Shown here piece by piece: positions 58,383 to 64,000 of a stretch of 64,000 nucleotides of DNA. Each line of letters opens with the position of its first letter. Position 1 is the first letter of the stretch. The notes below the pieces were generated by a model, which saw only the letters and a program-made list of their open reading frames with translations, was not told the origin of the DNA and did not search any database. The DNA is taken from NCBI GenBank assembly GCA_048201935.1, contig DBFBGR010000002.1:134680-198679 (forward strand). The letters are read 5' to 3'. The DNA is from MGBC124762 sp048201935 (lineage in GTDB: Bacteria; Bacillota; Clostridia; Oscillospirales; Oscillospiraceae). The position numbers and the translations under genes were made by a program.

Positions 58383-58406
58383 ATCCTGTTAAGGCTGAAA
58401 TTGCAA
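58378..58406 (-). promoter_or_regulatory. Promoter of glnS
   Basis: Minus strand TTGCAA (58401-58406), 17-base spacer, TAAAAT (58378-58383). The -10 overlaps the upstream arm of the dyad. Confidence 0.8.
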
Positions 58407-58452
58407 TACTTTAATTTCCCTATGCCTCTCCACAGGCAAATAGAGGTACGAG

Positions 58453-58481
58453 AAAGGCCTCCCACAGTCTGGGAGGCCTTT
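58453..58481 (-). terminator. Terminator of the spoIIIA operon
   Basis: Stem AAAGGCCTCCC (58453-58463) / GGGAGGCCTTT (58471-58481), 7-base loop, followed on the minus strand by TTTCTC. Lies about 12 bases after the spoIIIAH stop. Confidence 0.85.
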
Positions 58482-58491
58482 GGATTTGGTG

Positions 58492-59094
58492 TTACTCTGC
58501 GGGGATGATCTTGATCTGACTGGCCTCCAGGCCGGTCTGCTCCATGGTGATCTCCATGATCTTGGCGGTGTCGGTCTCGGTGAGCTCACCCTCACCCAGG
58601 GACACCACCACCGAAGCGCTGTCCGCGCCCACGAAGGCCACGCAGTCGGTATAGCCCTTGGCCACCACCAGGCTCTCAATCTCGGCCTCGGCCATGGTGC
58701 AGTCGGCCATGACCCGGATGGAGGCGTTGGCCTCGTTGCGCATGGCCTGGTCGGCGTCGTTGTTGGCGGCGGCCTCCTCCAAAAGGCTCAGGGCGGAATC
58801 CCGGGCCTGCTGGCGGTTGATGCGGGCGTTGGAGAAGTAGTCGCCGGAGGGCTTTTGCTGTTCCGACGCGTCTGCCGACGGCACGGGGGCGGGACTTTGC
58901 ACAGCCTCGCTGCCGCTGCCGTCGGGGTCTGCCGAGGCGCCGACCATGGCCGCGCCGCCCAGCAGCTTACCCGTCGGAAGGGCGTTAGCGCTCACGTCTG
59001 CCGTTCCCTGGGAGTAGGACCAGTTTAAGTACACCGCCGCGCATACGAACAATACGATCGCGGCCACCACCGCATTGCGTTTCCAGATCTTCAT
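58492..59094 (-). CDS. spoIIIAH: Stage III sporulation protein AH
   Basis: 200 residues: one membrane helix (about 6-25), a Ser/Pro/Ala-rich linker (about 30-85), then the ring-forming YscJ/FliF-like domain (about 95-200: QQARDSALSLLEEAAAN, VMADCTMAEAEIESLVVAKGYTDCVAFV). It pairs with forespore SpoIIQ to make the channel between the cells. ATG 59094; a TTG at 59103 is also in frame. Last gene of the operon. Confidence 0.93.
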   Translation of the reverse strand: MKIWKRNAVVAAIVLFVCAAVYLNWSYSQGTADVSANALPTGKLLGGAAMVGASADPDGSGSEAVQSPAPVPSADASEQQKPSGDYFSNARINRQQARDSALSLLEEAAANNDADQAMRNEANASIRVMADCTMAEAEIESLVVAKGYTDCVAFVGADSASVVVSLGEGELTETDTAKIMEITMEQTGLEASQIKIIPAE

Positions 59095-59099
59095 TTCCC

Positions 59100-59642
59100 T
59101 CAACCCTTTCCTTCACAGATTGTAATTTTATCCGCGCCCAGACCGGTCAAGGCGCTGACTGCCTGCATCAATTTCAGCCGCACATCGGCCTTGTCCCCGC
59201 CCTGGCATACCACCAGCGCCCCTTGGAGCCTGGGATAGAGCCGCTGGACCAGCACGGGACCCTCGCCAGAGCCGCCGGAGCCGGAAACCACAACGGTGGT
59301 GCTCTGGGTCTCACTTCCTCCGTCGGCAGCACGGACGTTTTTTTCATCCTCCGCCAGCACCCGGCGTTCGCTGCCCTGGGCGGTGAGCATCACGCTCACG
59401 TCCCCGGCCCCTCGGACCTTGGACAGGATCTGGGCCAGCTTTTCCTCCATCGCACAGAGGTCAAAGCCCTCCTCCTGGGCGATGATAGGCGTCTGGACCG
59501 CCTGGGGCGGCGTTTCCTTTTTCCCGCTGGGCCACAGCAGAAGCACTGCCCCTGCCAGCATCACCAGCAGCACGTATTTGTATTTCCCCAACAGCTCCGG
59601 GGCCTTGTCCCGCCATTTTTTCCAGGGTATTTCCCACTTCAC
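59100..59642 (-). CDS. spoIIIAG: Stage III sporulation protein AG
   Basis: 180 residues: cytoplasmic start WEIPWKKWRDKAPELL, one membrane helix (about 25-42), then an extracytoplasmic ring domain (about 65-180: LAQILSKVRGAGDVSVMLTAQGSE, LVVCQGGDKADVRLKLMQAVSALTGLGADKITI). In structural work the family forms large rings like secretion systems. GTG 59642 overlaps the spoIIIAF stop (GTGA). Confidence 0.92.
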   Translation of the reverse strand: MKWEIPWKKWRDKAPELLGKYKYVLLVMLAGAVLLLWPSGKKETPPQAVQTPIIAQEEGFDLCAMEEKLAQILSKVRGAGDVSVMLTAQGSERRVLAEDEKNVRAADGGSETQSTTVVVSGSGGSGEGPVLVQRLYPRLQGALVVCQGGDKADVRLKLMQAVSALTGLGADKITICEGKG

Positions 59643-60121
59643 TTCACGTCCACCCTTTCCAACGTCCGGCTGTCCTGGCCCAGGGCGAAGTCGGCCTCCA
59701 ACGCCGATTCCAGCCGGGCCCACGCCTCTTGGCTCCCCCTGCCCCGGATCTCCACGGACTCCGGCGTGGGAAAGCCGTCCTCGCTCATGCGGCAGCGCAC
59801 CTCTACCTGGGCCTCTTCAATGCCCAGCTCCGCCGCCTTGTCCGAAATATATGCGGCGGTCTCCTGGGCTATGATGGAATTTATCATGTCCTCCTGGGCG
59901 GCCGTCTCCACCGCGCCGCCATCGGCTAATTGGGCCACGCTCCGGGCCAAAGCGTCCTCGTCCAGGGACCGGATGGGCCCCAGCGCGGCAAGGAGGAGCA
60001 GCAGCCCGCCCGCCATACGGGTCAGGGTCTTGGAAAAGCCCTTGGGGCATAGCGCGTCGGCCACAGCCGCGATCATGGCCGCGCAGGTGATGGACAAAAG
60101 CCAGCTTCTCAGCCACTCCAT
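59639..60121 (-). CDS. spoIIIAF: Stage III sporulation protein AF
   Basis: 160 residues: two N-terminal membrane helices (about 3-22, 35-52) and a soluble domain with a KAAELGIEEAQVEVRCRMSEDGFPTPESVEI stretch typical of SpoIIIAF ring-building motifs. Member of the SpoIIIA-SpoIIQ channel. ATG 60121 lies one base after the spoIIIAE stop. Confidence 0.9.
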   Translation of the reverse strand: MEWLRSWLLSITCAAMIAAVADALCPKGFSKTLTRMAGGLLLLLAALGPIRSLDEDALARSVAQLADGGAVETAAQEDMINSIIAQETAAYISDKAAELGIEEAQVEVRCRMSEDGFPTPESVEIRGRGSQEAWARLESALEADFALGQDSRTLERVDVK

Positions 60122-60122
60122 T

Positions 60123-61217
60123 TTACACCGCCCCCGACGCCGAAAGGCACGAAATCACGCAGATGAGTAGCAGCACCCCACAGCAGCCCAGCATGCCCAG
60201 CTCCAGCGCGAAGGCTCCGCCGATGGCGTCGATGAGGTCGCTGAGCTTTCCGCCGGACACCGTGGCGCAGAGGGCGGCGGTGAGCTTGTAGACCAGATAG
60301 TGGACGCCCATGCGCAGAAAGGGCACAAGGCATATCCCCAGGATGACCAGCAACCCGAAAACGCCCACGGCGTTGCGCAGCAGTCCCGCACTGACCAGCA
60401 CGGTCTCCGCCGCGTCGGAGAGCACGCCGCCTACCACCGGCACCGACCCGGAGATGGCGAATTTTGCCGTCTTTAGCGTAATGGCGTCCGCCGTTCCGGC
60501 AATGACGCCGCTGATGGAGAGGTAGCCCACGAAGACCAGCATCACCGTGGTCAGCGTGCCTGTGGCAATGCCCTTCAGAGTCCCCGCCAGACGCTTGAGG
60601 CCGGGGTTGCCCAGGGCGGCGGATACCGCGCTGGCGGCCACGAAGGCGTAGGTCAGCGGGATCAGGACCTTAACGATGAGCTGAAAAAGGACGTTGGAGA
60701 AGAGCACGGTAGCGGCATGCCGGGCCGCCGCGGCCGCGGGAGTTCCGCCGGCGGCGGCCGCCGCCGCCAGAGCCGGGAGCAAAATGCCTCCAAAGGCCGT
60801 CATCTGCTCGATGGCCTCCTTACCAAGACCCATGAGGGAGTGAACGTCGGCCACGGCGATGGCGCAGACCGCTAATACTCCCACTATAGGCGCGGCCCGG
60901 ACCTTCGCGCCACCCAGCTCGGACGCGCCGTCAGCCACGGCGCAAAACAGCACCACCGCCAGCAGCAGGACTCCGCTTCTCACCGCCGTTTTCAATACGC
61001 CGAAGACCTGGGCGGTGCCGGTGTCCAGCAGGTCCCGCAGGCCCTGGTCCAGGTCGATGCCCTCGTCCAGGGGCATTTGAGGCGCGCACTCCCCCGCCGC
61101 CTGCTCCAGCTCTGCCCTAGGCAGCGCATCCCAACCGCTTGGCTCCGCGCTTCGGGCCGTGGGAGAGAGGACAAAAAACAAGATCAATGTCAGCAAAAAA
61201 CCTCTTATGTGCTCCAT
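60123..61217 (-). CDS. spoIIIAE: Stage III sporulation protein AE
   Basis: 364 residues with a signal peptide (about 1-23) and about eight membrane helices; the largest membrane part of the SpoIIIA channel. Features: LPRAELEQAAGECAPQMPLDEGIDL near the N-terminus and a long helical stretch AALGNPGLKRLAGTLKGIATG. ATG 61217 has TAGGAG upstream; spoIIIAD ends 10 bases earlier. Confidence 0.92.
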   Translation of the reverse strand: MEHIRGFLLTLILFFVLSPTARSAEPSGWDALPRAELEQAAGECAPQMPLDEGIDLDQGLRDLLDTGTAQVFGVLKTAVRSGVLLLAVVLFCAVADGASELGGAKVRAAPIVGVLAVCAIAVADVHSLMGLGKEAIEQMTAFGGILLPALAAAAAAGGTPAAAAARHAATVLFSNVLFQLIVKVLIPLTYAFVAASAVSAALGNPGLKRLAGTLKGIATGTLTTVMLVFVGYLSISGVIAGTADAITLKTAKFAISGSVPVVGGVLSDAAETVLVSAGLLRNAVGVFGLLVILGICLVPFLRMGVHYLVYKLTAALCATVSGGKLSDLIDAIGGAFALELGMLGCCGVLLLICVISCLSASGAV

Positions 61218-61227
61218 GTACGCTCTC

Positions 61228-61614
61228 CTAAAGTAATTCCAGCATCAGTTGTACCACCGCCTCGAAAAGGGGCAGGCAGATGACCAGGGCGCAGGCCCCG
61301 CCGGCGATCTCCACCGCCGAGGCGATGCCGCTCTCCCCCGCGTCCCGGCAGAGCTCCGCCGTCACCCGGGTCAAGAGGGCCGCCCCCACCGTCTTCAGCA
61401 CCGGCCCCAGCACCGCCGCGGAGAGGCCGGCCCGCTGGGCCAAGGCGTCCAAAAGCGTCCGCACCGGGCGCAGGGCCTCTATCCCTACACAGAGCACCAG
61501 CGCCACCGCGCACACCGTCAGCACCAGCGCCATGTCCGGCGTCTGCCTTTTCACCACCGTGGCGCACACCGCGCCGATGGCCCCCAGGGCCACGACCTGT
61601 GTGATGGTCTCCAT
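61228..61614 (-). CDS. spoIIIAD: Stage III sporulation protein AD
   Basis: 128 residues, four membrane helices (ITQVVALGAIGAVCATVVKR, MALVLTVCAVALVLCVGIEAL, CALVICLPLFEAVVQLMLELL). Small channel part. ATG 61614 is translationally coupled to the spoIIIAC stop (TGAGTATG) with no own ribosome site; TTG 61620 is the alternative. Confidence 0.9.
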   Translation of the reverse strand: METITQVVALGAIGAVCATVVKRQTPDMALVLTVCAVALVLCVGIEALRPVRTLLDALAQRAGLSAAVLGPVLKTVGAALLTRVTAELCRDAGESGIASAVEIAGGACALVICLPLFEAVVQLMLELL

Positions 61615-61616
61615 AC

Positions 61617-61811
61617 TCAAAGGTCAAAAAGGTTCTTGACCAGGTCGAAAAGACTGCTGATCTCCTGCACTACCATCATCAGCACCACCACCAGACCCGC
61701 CAAGGTGGTCATGGTGGCCTGCTCGTCCCGACCCGAGCGGCTGAGGACCTGGTTGAGCACCGAGACCAGGATGCCGATGGCGGCAATTTTGAAGATAAGG
61801 TCCACATTCAC
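61617..61811 (-). CDS. spoIIIAC: Stage III sporulation protein AC
   Basis: 64 residues with two membrane helices (about 5-20 and 35-52) around the conserved QVLSRSGRDEQATMTTLAG loop, as in Bacillus SpoIIIAC. GTG 61811 has GGAG upstream. Lies 25 bases after spoIIIAB. Confidence 0.93.
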   Translation of the reverse strand: MNVDLIFKIAAIGILVSVLNQVLSRSGRDEQATMTTLAGLVVVLMMVVQEISSLFDLVKNLFDL

Positions 61812-61836
61812 GGCCTTTTCAGCTCCTTTTGTTTTC

Positions 61837-62349
61837 CTATAACAGCACCAGCACCAGCGCCGCCCCGGCGGCCAGGCTCAGAGAGGTGTAGACCCGGCCC
61901 AGCCGCCTGGCGTCCTCCACGGCCTGGGTGTGGATGGTCTCCAGCCGCCCAGCGGCCTGATTCAAGACCTGGGCCTGGGCCTGGGCGTCGTAGCGGCCTA
62001 ATGTTTGGCCCACCTCCATCAGCACCTGCCGCTCATCCTCCTTCAAAAAGTCCAGTTGGAGCACCATAGCCCGCCGCCAGCTCTGACGCAGACCGCCCTC
62101 CGGGTCCTGAGCCAGTCCAGCCAGGGCCTCCTGGTAAAAAAGTCCCACCGGGCCCTGCCGGTCCCGGCTCAGCCGCTCCAACAGCCTGGGTAGCGGCGTC
62201 AGGCGAAAGGTCAGCTCCTGGGCCAGCCACACCAGGCTGGCGCGCAGCTCCTCCAGCGTCCGGGCTCTGCGCCGCAGCCGCTCCACCGCCGACACGCCGC
62301 ACCACAGCGCCCCCGCCATAATGAGCAGTCCGCCCAGCATCCTCAGCAT
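61837..62349 (-). CDS. spoIIIAB: Stage III sporulation protein AB
   Basis: 170 residues with an N-terminal membrane helix (about 3-22), a helical cytoplasmic part (RTLEELRASLVWLAQELTFRLTPLP) and a C-terminal helix (about 155-170), related to the GspF/T2SSF group. Overlaps spoIIIAA by 7 bases. ATG 62349. Confidence 0.9.
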   Translation of the reverse strand: MLRMLGGLLIMAGALWCGVSAVERLRRRARTLEELRASLVWLAQELTFRLTPLPRLLERLSRDRQGPVGLFYQEALAGLAQDPEGGLRQSWRRAMVLQLDFLKEDERQVLMEVGQTLGRYDAQAQAQVLNQAAGRLETIHTQAVEDARRLGRVYTSLSLAAGAALVLVLL

Positions 62350-63263
62350 GGCCTTCCCTCCCCGTCCGTTACGGTGTAGCTCCTGCCCGCATCGCTCTGG
62401 CGAATGAGCACCAGCCTGCCAAAAAGGCCCCGGGCCATCAACTGCCGGTAGAGGGGCCGCCGGTCCAGGTCGGCCAGTGTACCTCCGTGGGCGGTAGCCA
62501 GCAGTTTGACCCCGCAGCCCGCGGCCTGGAGCATGGCCTGAACGTCCTCGGGGGCGGTGATCTCGTCCACCGCCAGCACCTGGGGATTCATGCCCCGCAA
62601 AAGGGCTGTCATGCCAACGGCCTTGGGGCAACCGTCCATCACGTCGCACCGCTGGCCCACATCCAGCATGGGCACGCCCCCGGCCACCGCCGCCACCTCG
62701 CCGCGCTCGTCGGCCAGGCCCACCCGCAGAGGCGGACAGCCCCGGCCCGAGGCCAGGCAGCGGATAATATCGCGCAAAAGGGTGGTCTTCCCCGCCCCTG
62801 GCGGAGATAAAATGAGCGTGCTCTCCAGGCTGTCCCCCTGCCAGAGCTTAGGCACGACCTCCAAGGCCAGTCCAGGGAACTGCCGGGCCACCCGGAGGCA
62901 TAGCGACGAAACGCACCGCAGGTTGACCAAAGTCGGGCCCTCCATCACCGCCGTGCCGCAAAGACCCAGGCGGTGTCCGCCGTGAATGGTGACAAAGCCA
63001 TTTTTGACTTGGTCCAGCACGGTGTGGACCGACGACCGGCTGGCCAGCTCCAACGCCGTCTCCAGGGTCTGGGCGGTGACCTCCGTACCGGGCAGGGGCG
63101 TTTCCCCACCCGGTCTTAGTGCGAATAAGGGTCGCCCGACCCGCAGCCGCAGCTCCTCGATCCGGGCCCGCTCCCCCTGGGGCAGAGCCAGTACCCGCCG
63201 CCGCAGAGCCAGCGGCAAGACCTCCGCCGCCTGGTCCAACCGCGCGGCCTGTGACGCTTCCAT
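62343..63263 (-). CDS. spoIIIAA: Stage III sporulation protein AA, ATPase
   Basis: 306-residue secretion-type AAA+ ATPase. Walker A LILSPPGAGKTTLLRD near 155, Walker B VLAVDEITAPEDVQAML near 225, and the ATAHGGTLADL sensor. Powers assembly or transport by the SpoIIIA channel in the mother cell. ATG 63263 has GAGGAGGGA upstream. First gene of an eight-gene operon (AA to AH) that is complete here. Confidence 0.95.
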   Translation of the reverse strand: MEASQAARLDQAAEVLPLALRRRVLALPQGERARIEELRLRVGRPLFALRPGGETPLPGTEVTAQTLETALELASRSSVHTVLDQVKNGFVTIHGGHRLGLCGTAVMEGPTLVNLRCVSSLCLRVARQFPGLALEVVPKLWQGDSLESTLILSPPGAGKTTLLRDIIRCLASGRGCPPLRVGLADERGEVAAVAGGVPMLDVGQRCDVMDGCPKAVGMTALLRGMNPQVLAVDEITAPEDVQAMLQAAGCGVKLLATAHGGTLADLDRRPLYRQLMARGLFGRLVLIRQSDAGRSYTVTDGEGRPC

Positions 63264-63291
63264 GAGTCATCCCTCCTCTTGCGTGTGGCAC

Positions 63292-63299
63292 AGTCTATG
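63292..63299 (-). promoter_or_regulatory. Possible sigma-E -10 element of spoIIIA
   Basis: Minus strand CATAGACT differs in one position from the sigma-E -10 pattern CATACAnT and lies about 30 bases before the start codon. No convincing -35 is seen. Listed because spoIIIA is a known sigma-E target. Confidence 0.3.
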
Positions 63300-63350
63300 A
63301 ACGCCTGTCCCACTTTAGAAGAGGTCTTGTCCCAAAATTTAGACGCGAAA

Positions 63351-63374
63351 AAGGGCCGCGCAAAGCGGCCCCTT
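63351..63374 (-). terminator. Minus-strand terminator upstream of spoIIIA
   Basis: Stem GGGCCGC (63353-63359) / GCGGCCC (63365-63371), 5-base loop, followed on the minus strand by TTTTTCGCG. It can insulate spoIIIA from minus-strand transcription arriving from the right edge. Confidence 0.75.
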
Positions 63375-63375
63375 C

Positions 63376-63404
63376 TTGCAAATTTTTACATATCGTACTA
63401 TAAT
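63376..63404 (+). promoter_or_regulatory. Promoter of the lipoprotein gene
   Basis: TTGCAA (63376-63381), 17-base spacer, TATAAT (63399-63404), about 38 bases before the GTG start. Confidence 0.85.
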
Positions 63405-63441
63405 CAAATAACACTCAAAAAAAGAAATGTGGTGGGTATTT

Positions 63442-63831
63442 GTGAAAATAGCAAAGCTTCTATTTGTACTTTCCCTGGTTGGATTGATGTGTGCAGGATG
63501 TGTACACACTACGCAAGAGGAGGAAGGCCTGCACGAAGTAACGGTTGGTAAAGACTTAACCATTACGATCACAGAGGATGCATGTGTCAATGCGGAGCAT
63601 TTACAAAAAGTTTTAGACGGTGAGATCAAAAAGGATGTAGCTTATTTTGATCTATGGGACGAAGAGGAGCTCAAGGAATTGATCGATTATATGGCGCAAA
63701 ACGAGTATGCTATCGTTCCGGGACAATACACATTGAACCAGGCATGGCTCTTTGAGGACGGTATGTTCGTGCTGAATAGCGGTGAAAAACGCGAGGTCTT
63801 TCAATTTGAAGTCCAAGGAGAAAACAAGTAA
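63442..63831 (+). CDS. Small putative lipoprotein, AT-rich
   Basis: 129 residues: signal peptide with lipobox LMCAGC (lipidated Cys about residue 19), then an acidic domain with no family I recognise. Base composition is clearly AT-richer than all surrounding genes, suggesting transfer. GTG 63442 has GGTGGG upstream; the ATG at 63427 has no ribosome site. A small hairpin with T run (about 63831-63850) may end it. Function unknown. Confidence 0.7.
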   Translation: MKIAKLLFVLSLVGLMCAGCVHTTQEEEGLHEVTVGKDLTITITEDACVNAEHLQKVLDGEIKKDVAYFDLWDEEELKELIDYMAQNEYAIVPGQYTLNQAWLFEDGMFVLNSGEKREVFQFEVQGENK

Positions 63832-63853
63832 AAGCAAAGAAACGCTTTTTGTC

Positions 63854-63893
63854 TTGACACTCTCTGATTCGTGCTAAAATTGTGTAGCACGAA
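63854..63893 (+). promoter_or_regulatory. TTGACA element with 9-base dyad at the right edge
   Basis: TTGACA (63854-63859), then TAAAAT (63875-63880) at a short 15-base spacing. A perfect inverted repeat TTCGTGCTA-N8-TAGCACGAA (63868-63876 and 63885-63893) overlaps the -10. No gene on the plus strand starts within the remaining bases, so the target is unclear. Confidence 0.45.
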
Positions 63894-63946
63894 AGAAACG
63901 CTGAACGAATGGACAGCGTTGCCTTCGCTGGGTGAAGCGCAAAGGT

Positions 63947-64000
63947 TCAGAAAAACTGGGGCGGGTCCTGGTCCAGGACCTCCTCAAAGGGCTTTTTGAA
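63947..64000 (-). CDS. Partial gene, C-terminal end only
   Basis: On the minus strand an open frame enters from the right edge and ends in FKKPFEEVLDQDPPQFF and TGA at 63947-63949. Only 17 codons are visible. The pattern looks like a normal acidic C-terminus but is too short to name; it could be chance. Confidence 0.35.
   Translation of the reverse strand, partial: FKKPFEEVLDQDPPQFF

Noticed and set aside
63868..63893. CIRCE (HrcA) element
   Set aside because: CIRCE is TTAGCACTC-N9-GAGTGCTAA; here the half-sites TTCGTGCTA and TAGCACGAA are arranged the other way round with 8 bases between.
1..64000. CRISPR arrays, tRNA/rRNA genes, insertion sequences, prophage
   Set aside because: I looked for repeated spacers, cloverleaf-type sequences, transposase motifs and phage genes and found none that hold up.

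Overview
The window looks like one continuous piece of chromosome from a GC-rich, endospore-forming, anaerobic Clostridia member, most likely the Oscillospiraceae (Flavonifractor / Intestinimonas / Oscillibacter / Lawsonibacter neighbourhood). The reasons are a complete spoIIIAA-AH operon, spoIIGA-sigE, spoIIM and a SpoIID-type protein; a SCIFF peptide with its radical SAM maturase; rubrerythrin; an acyl-CoA dehydratase activase-like iron-sulfur system; and a Firmicutes-type Tyr T-box. I see no rRNA, tRNA, CRISPR array, prophage or insertion sequence, and no gene-free stretch over about 300 bases except the T-box leader. The genus is an inference.

Layout. 1-2.5 kb (minus): a GntR-regulated ABC exporter cut by the left edge, then an ECF sigma factor with a membrane partner. 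2.6-5.1 kb: a tyrosine T-box operon made of an EamA-type transporter and tyrS. 5.1-14.6 kb: the clostridial housekeeping operon nusB, tsaD-like, xseA, xseB, ispA, dxs, tlyA, nadK, argR, recN. 14.7-23.6 kb: Asp23, a cell-wall amidase, rubrerythrin, icd, cytidine deaminase, an orphan type IIA topoisomerase B subunit, rpmB, and xerD-spoIIM-proC. 23.8-30.2 kb: scfA (SCIFF)-scfB, and spoIID-like, queA, tgt, yajC, TIGR04086.

30.3-33.1 kb (plus): asd-dapA-dapB, converging on a 43-residue cysteine-rich microprotein. 33.4-37.9 kb (minus): an SLH protein, a B12/radical SAM pair and a TipA-like MerR regulator. 38.1-47.9 kb (plus): a two-gene double activase / dehydratase-like system, an acetyltransferase, an unknown secreted protein, a MATE transporter, hprK, a polyprenyl-phosphate glycosyltransferase and a second SLH protein. 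48.0-49.6 kb: spoIIGA-sigE. 49.6-54.1 kb (minus): DUF1934-argS followed by chloramphenicol- and streptogramin-type acetyltransferases, then murI. 54.2-55.5 kb: dinB with a LexA-like box. 55.5-58.4 kb: a threonine aldolase and glnS. 58.5-63.3 kb: spoIIIA. 63.4-64 kb: an AT-rich lipoprotein gene and a partial gene at the edge.

How the genes work together. The sporulation genes serve mother-cell/forespore signalling: SpoIIGA activates pro-sigma-E, SpoIIIA builds the channel and SpoIIM/SpoIID-type proteins support engulfment. Isoprenoid supply (dxs, ispA), lysine and diaminopimelate supply (asd-dapAB), D-glutamate (murI) and the amidase feed or remodel the wall. The most unusual points are the EamA transporter under tyrosine T-box control, the cysteine-rich microprotein, drug-type acetyltransferases translationally coupled to argS, a XerD with Gln at the HxxR His, a rubrerythrin ribosome site buried in a terminator-like hairpin, and a 5'-end hairpin on glnS.
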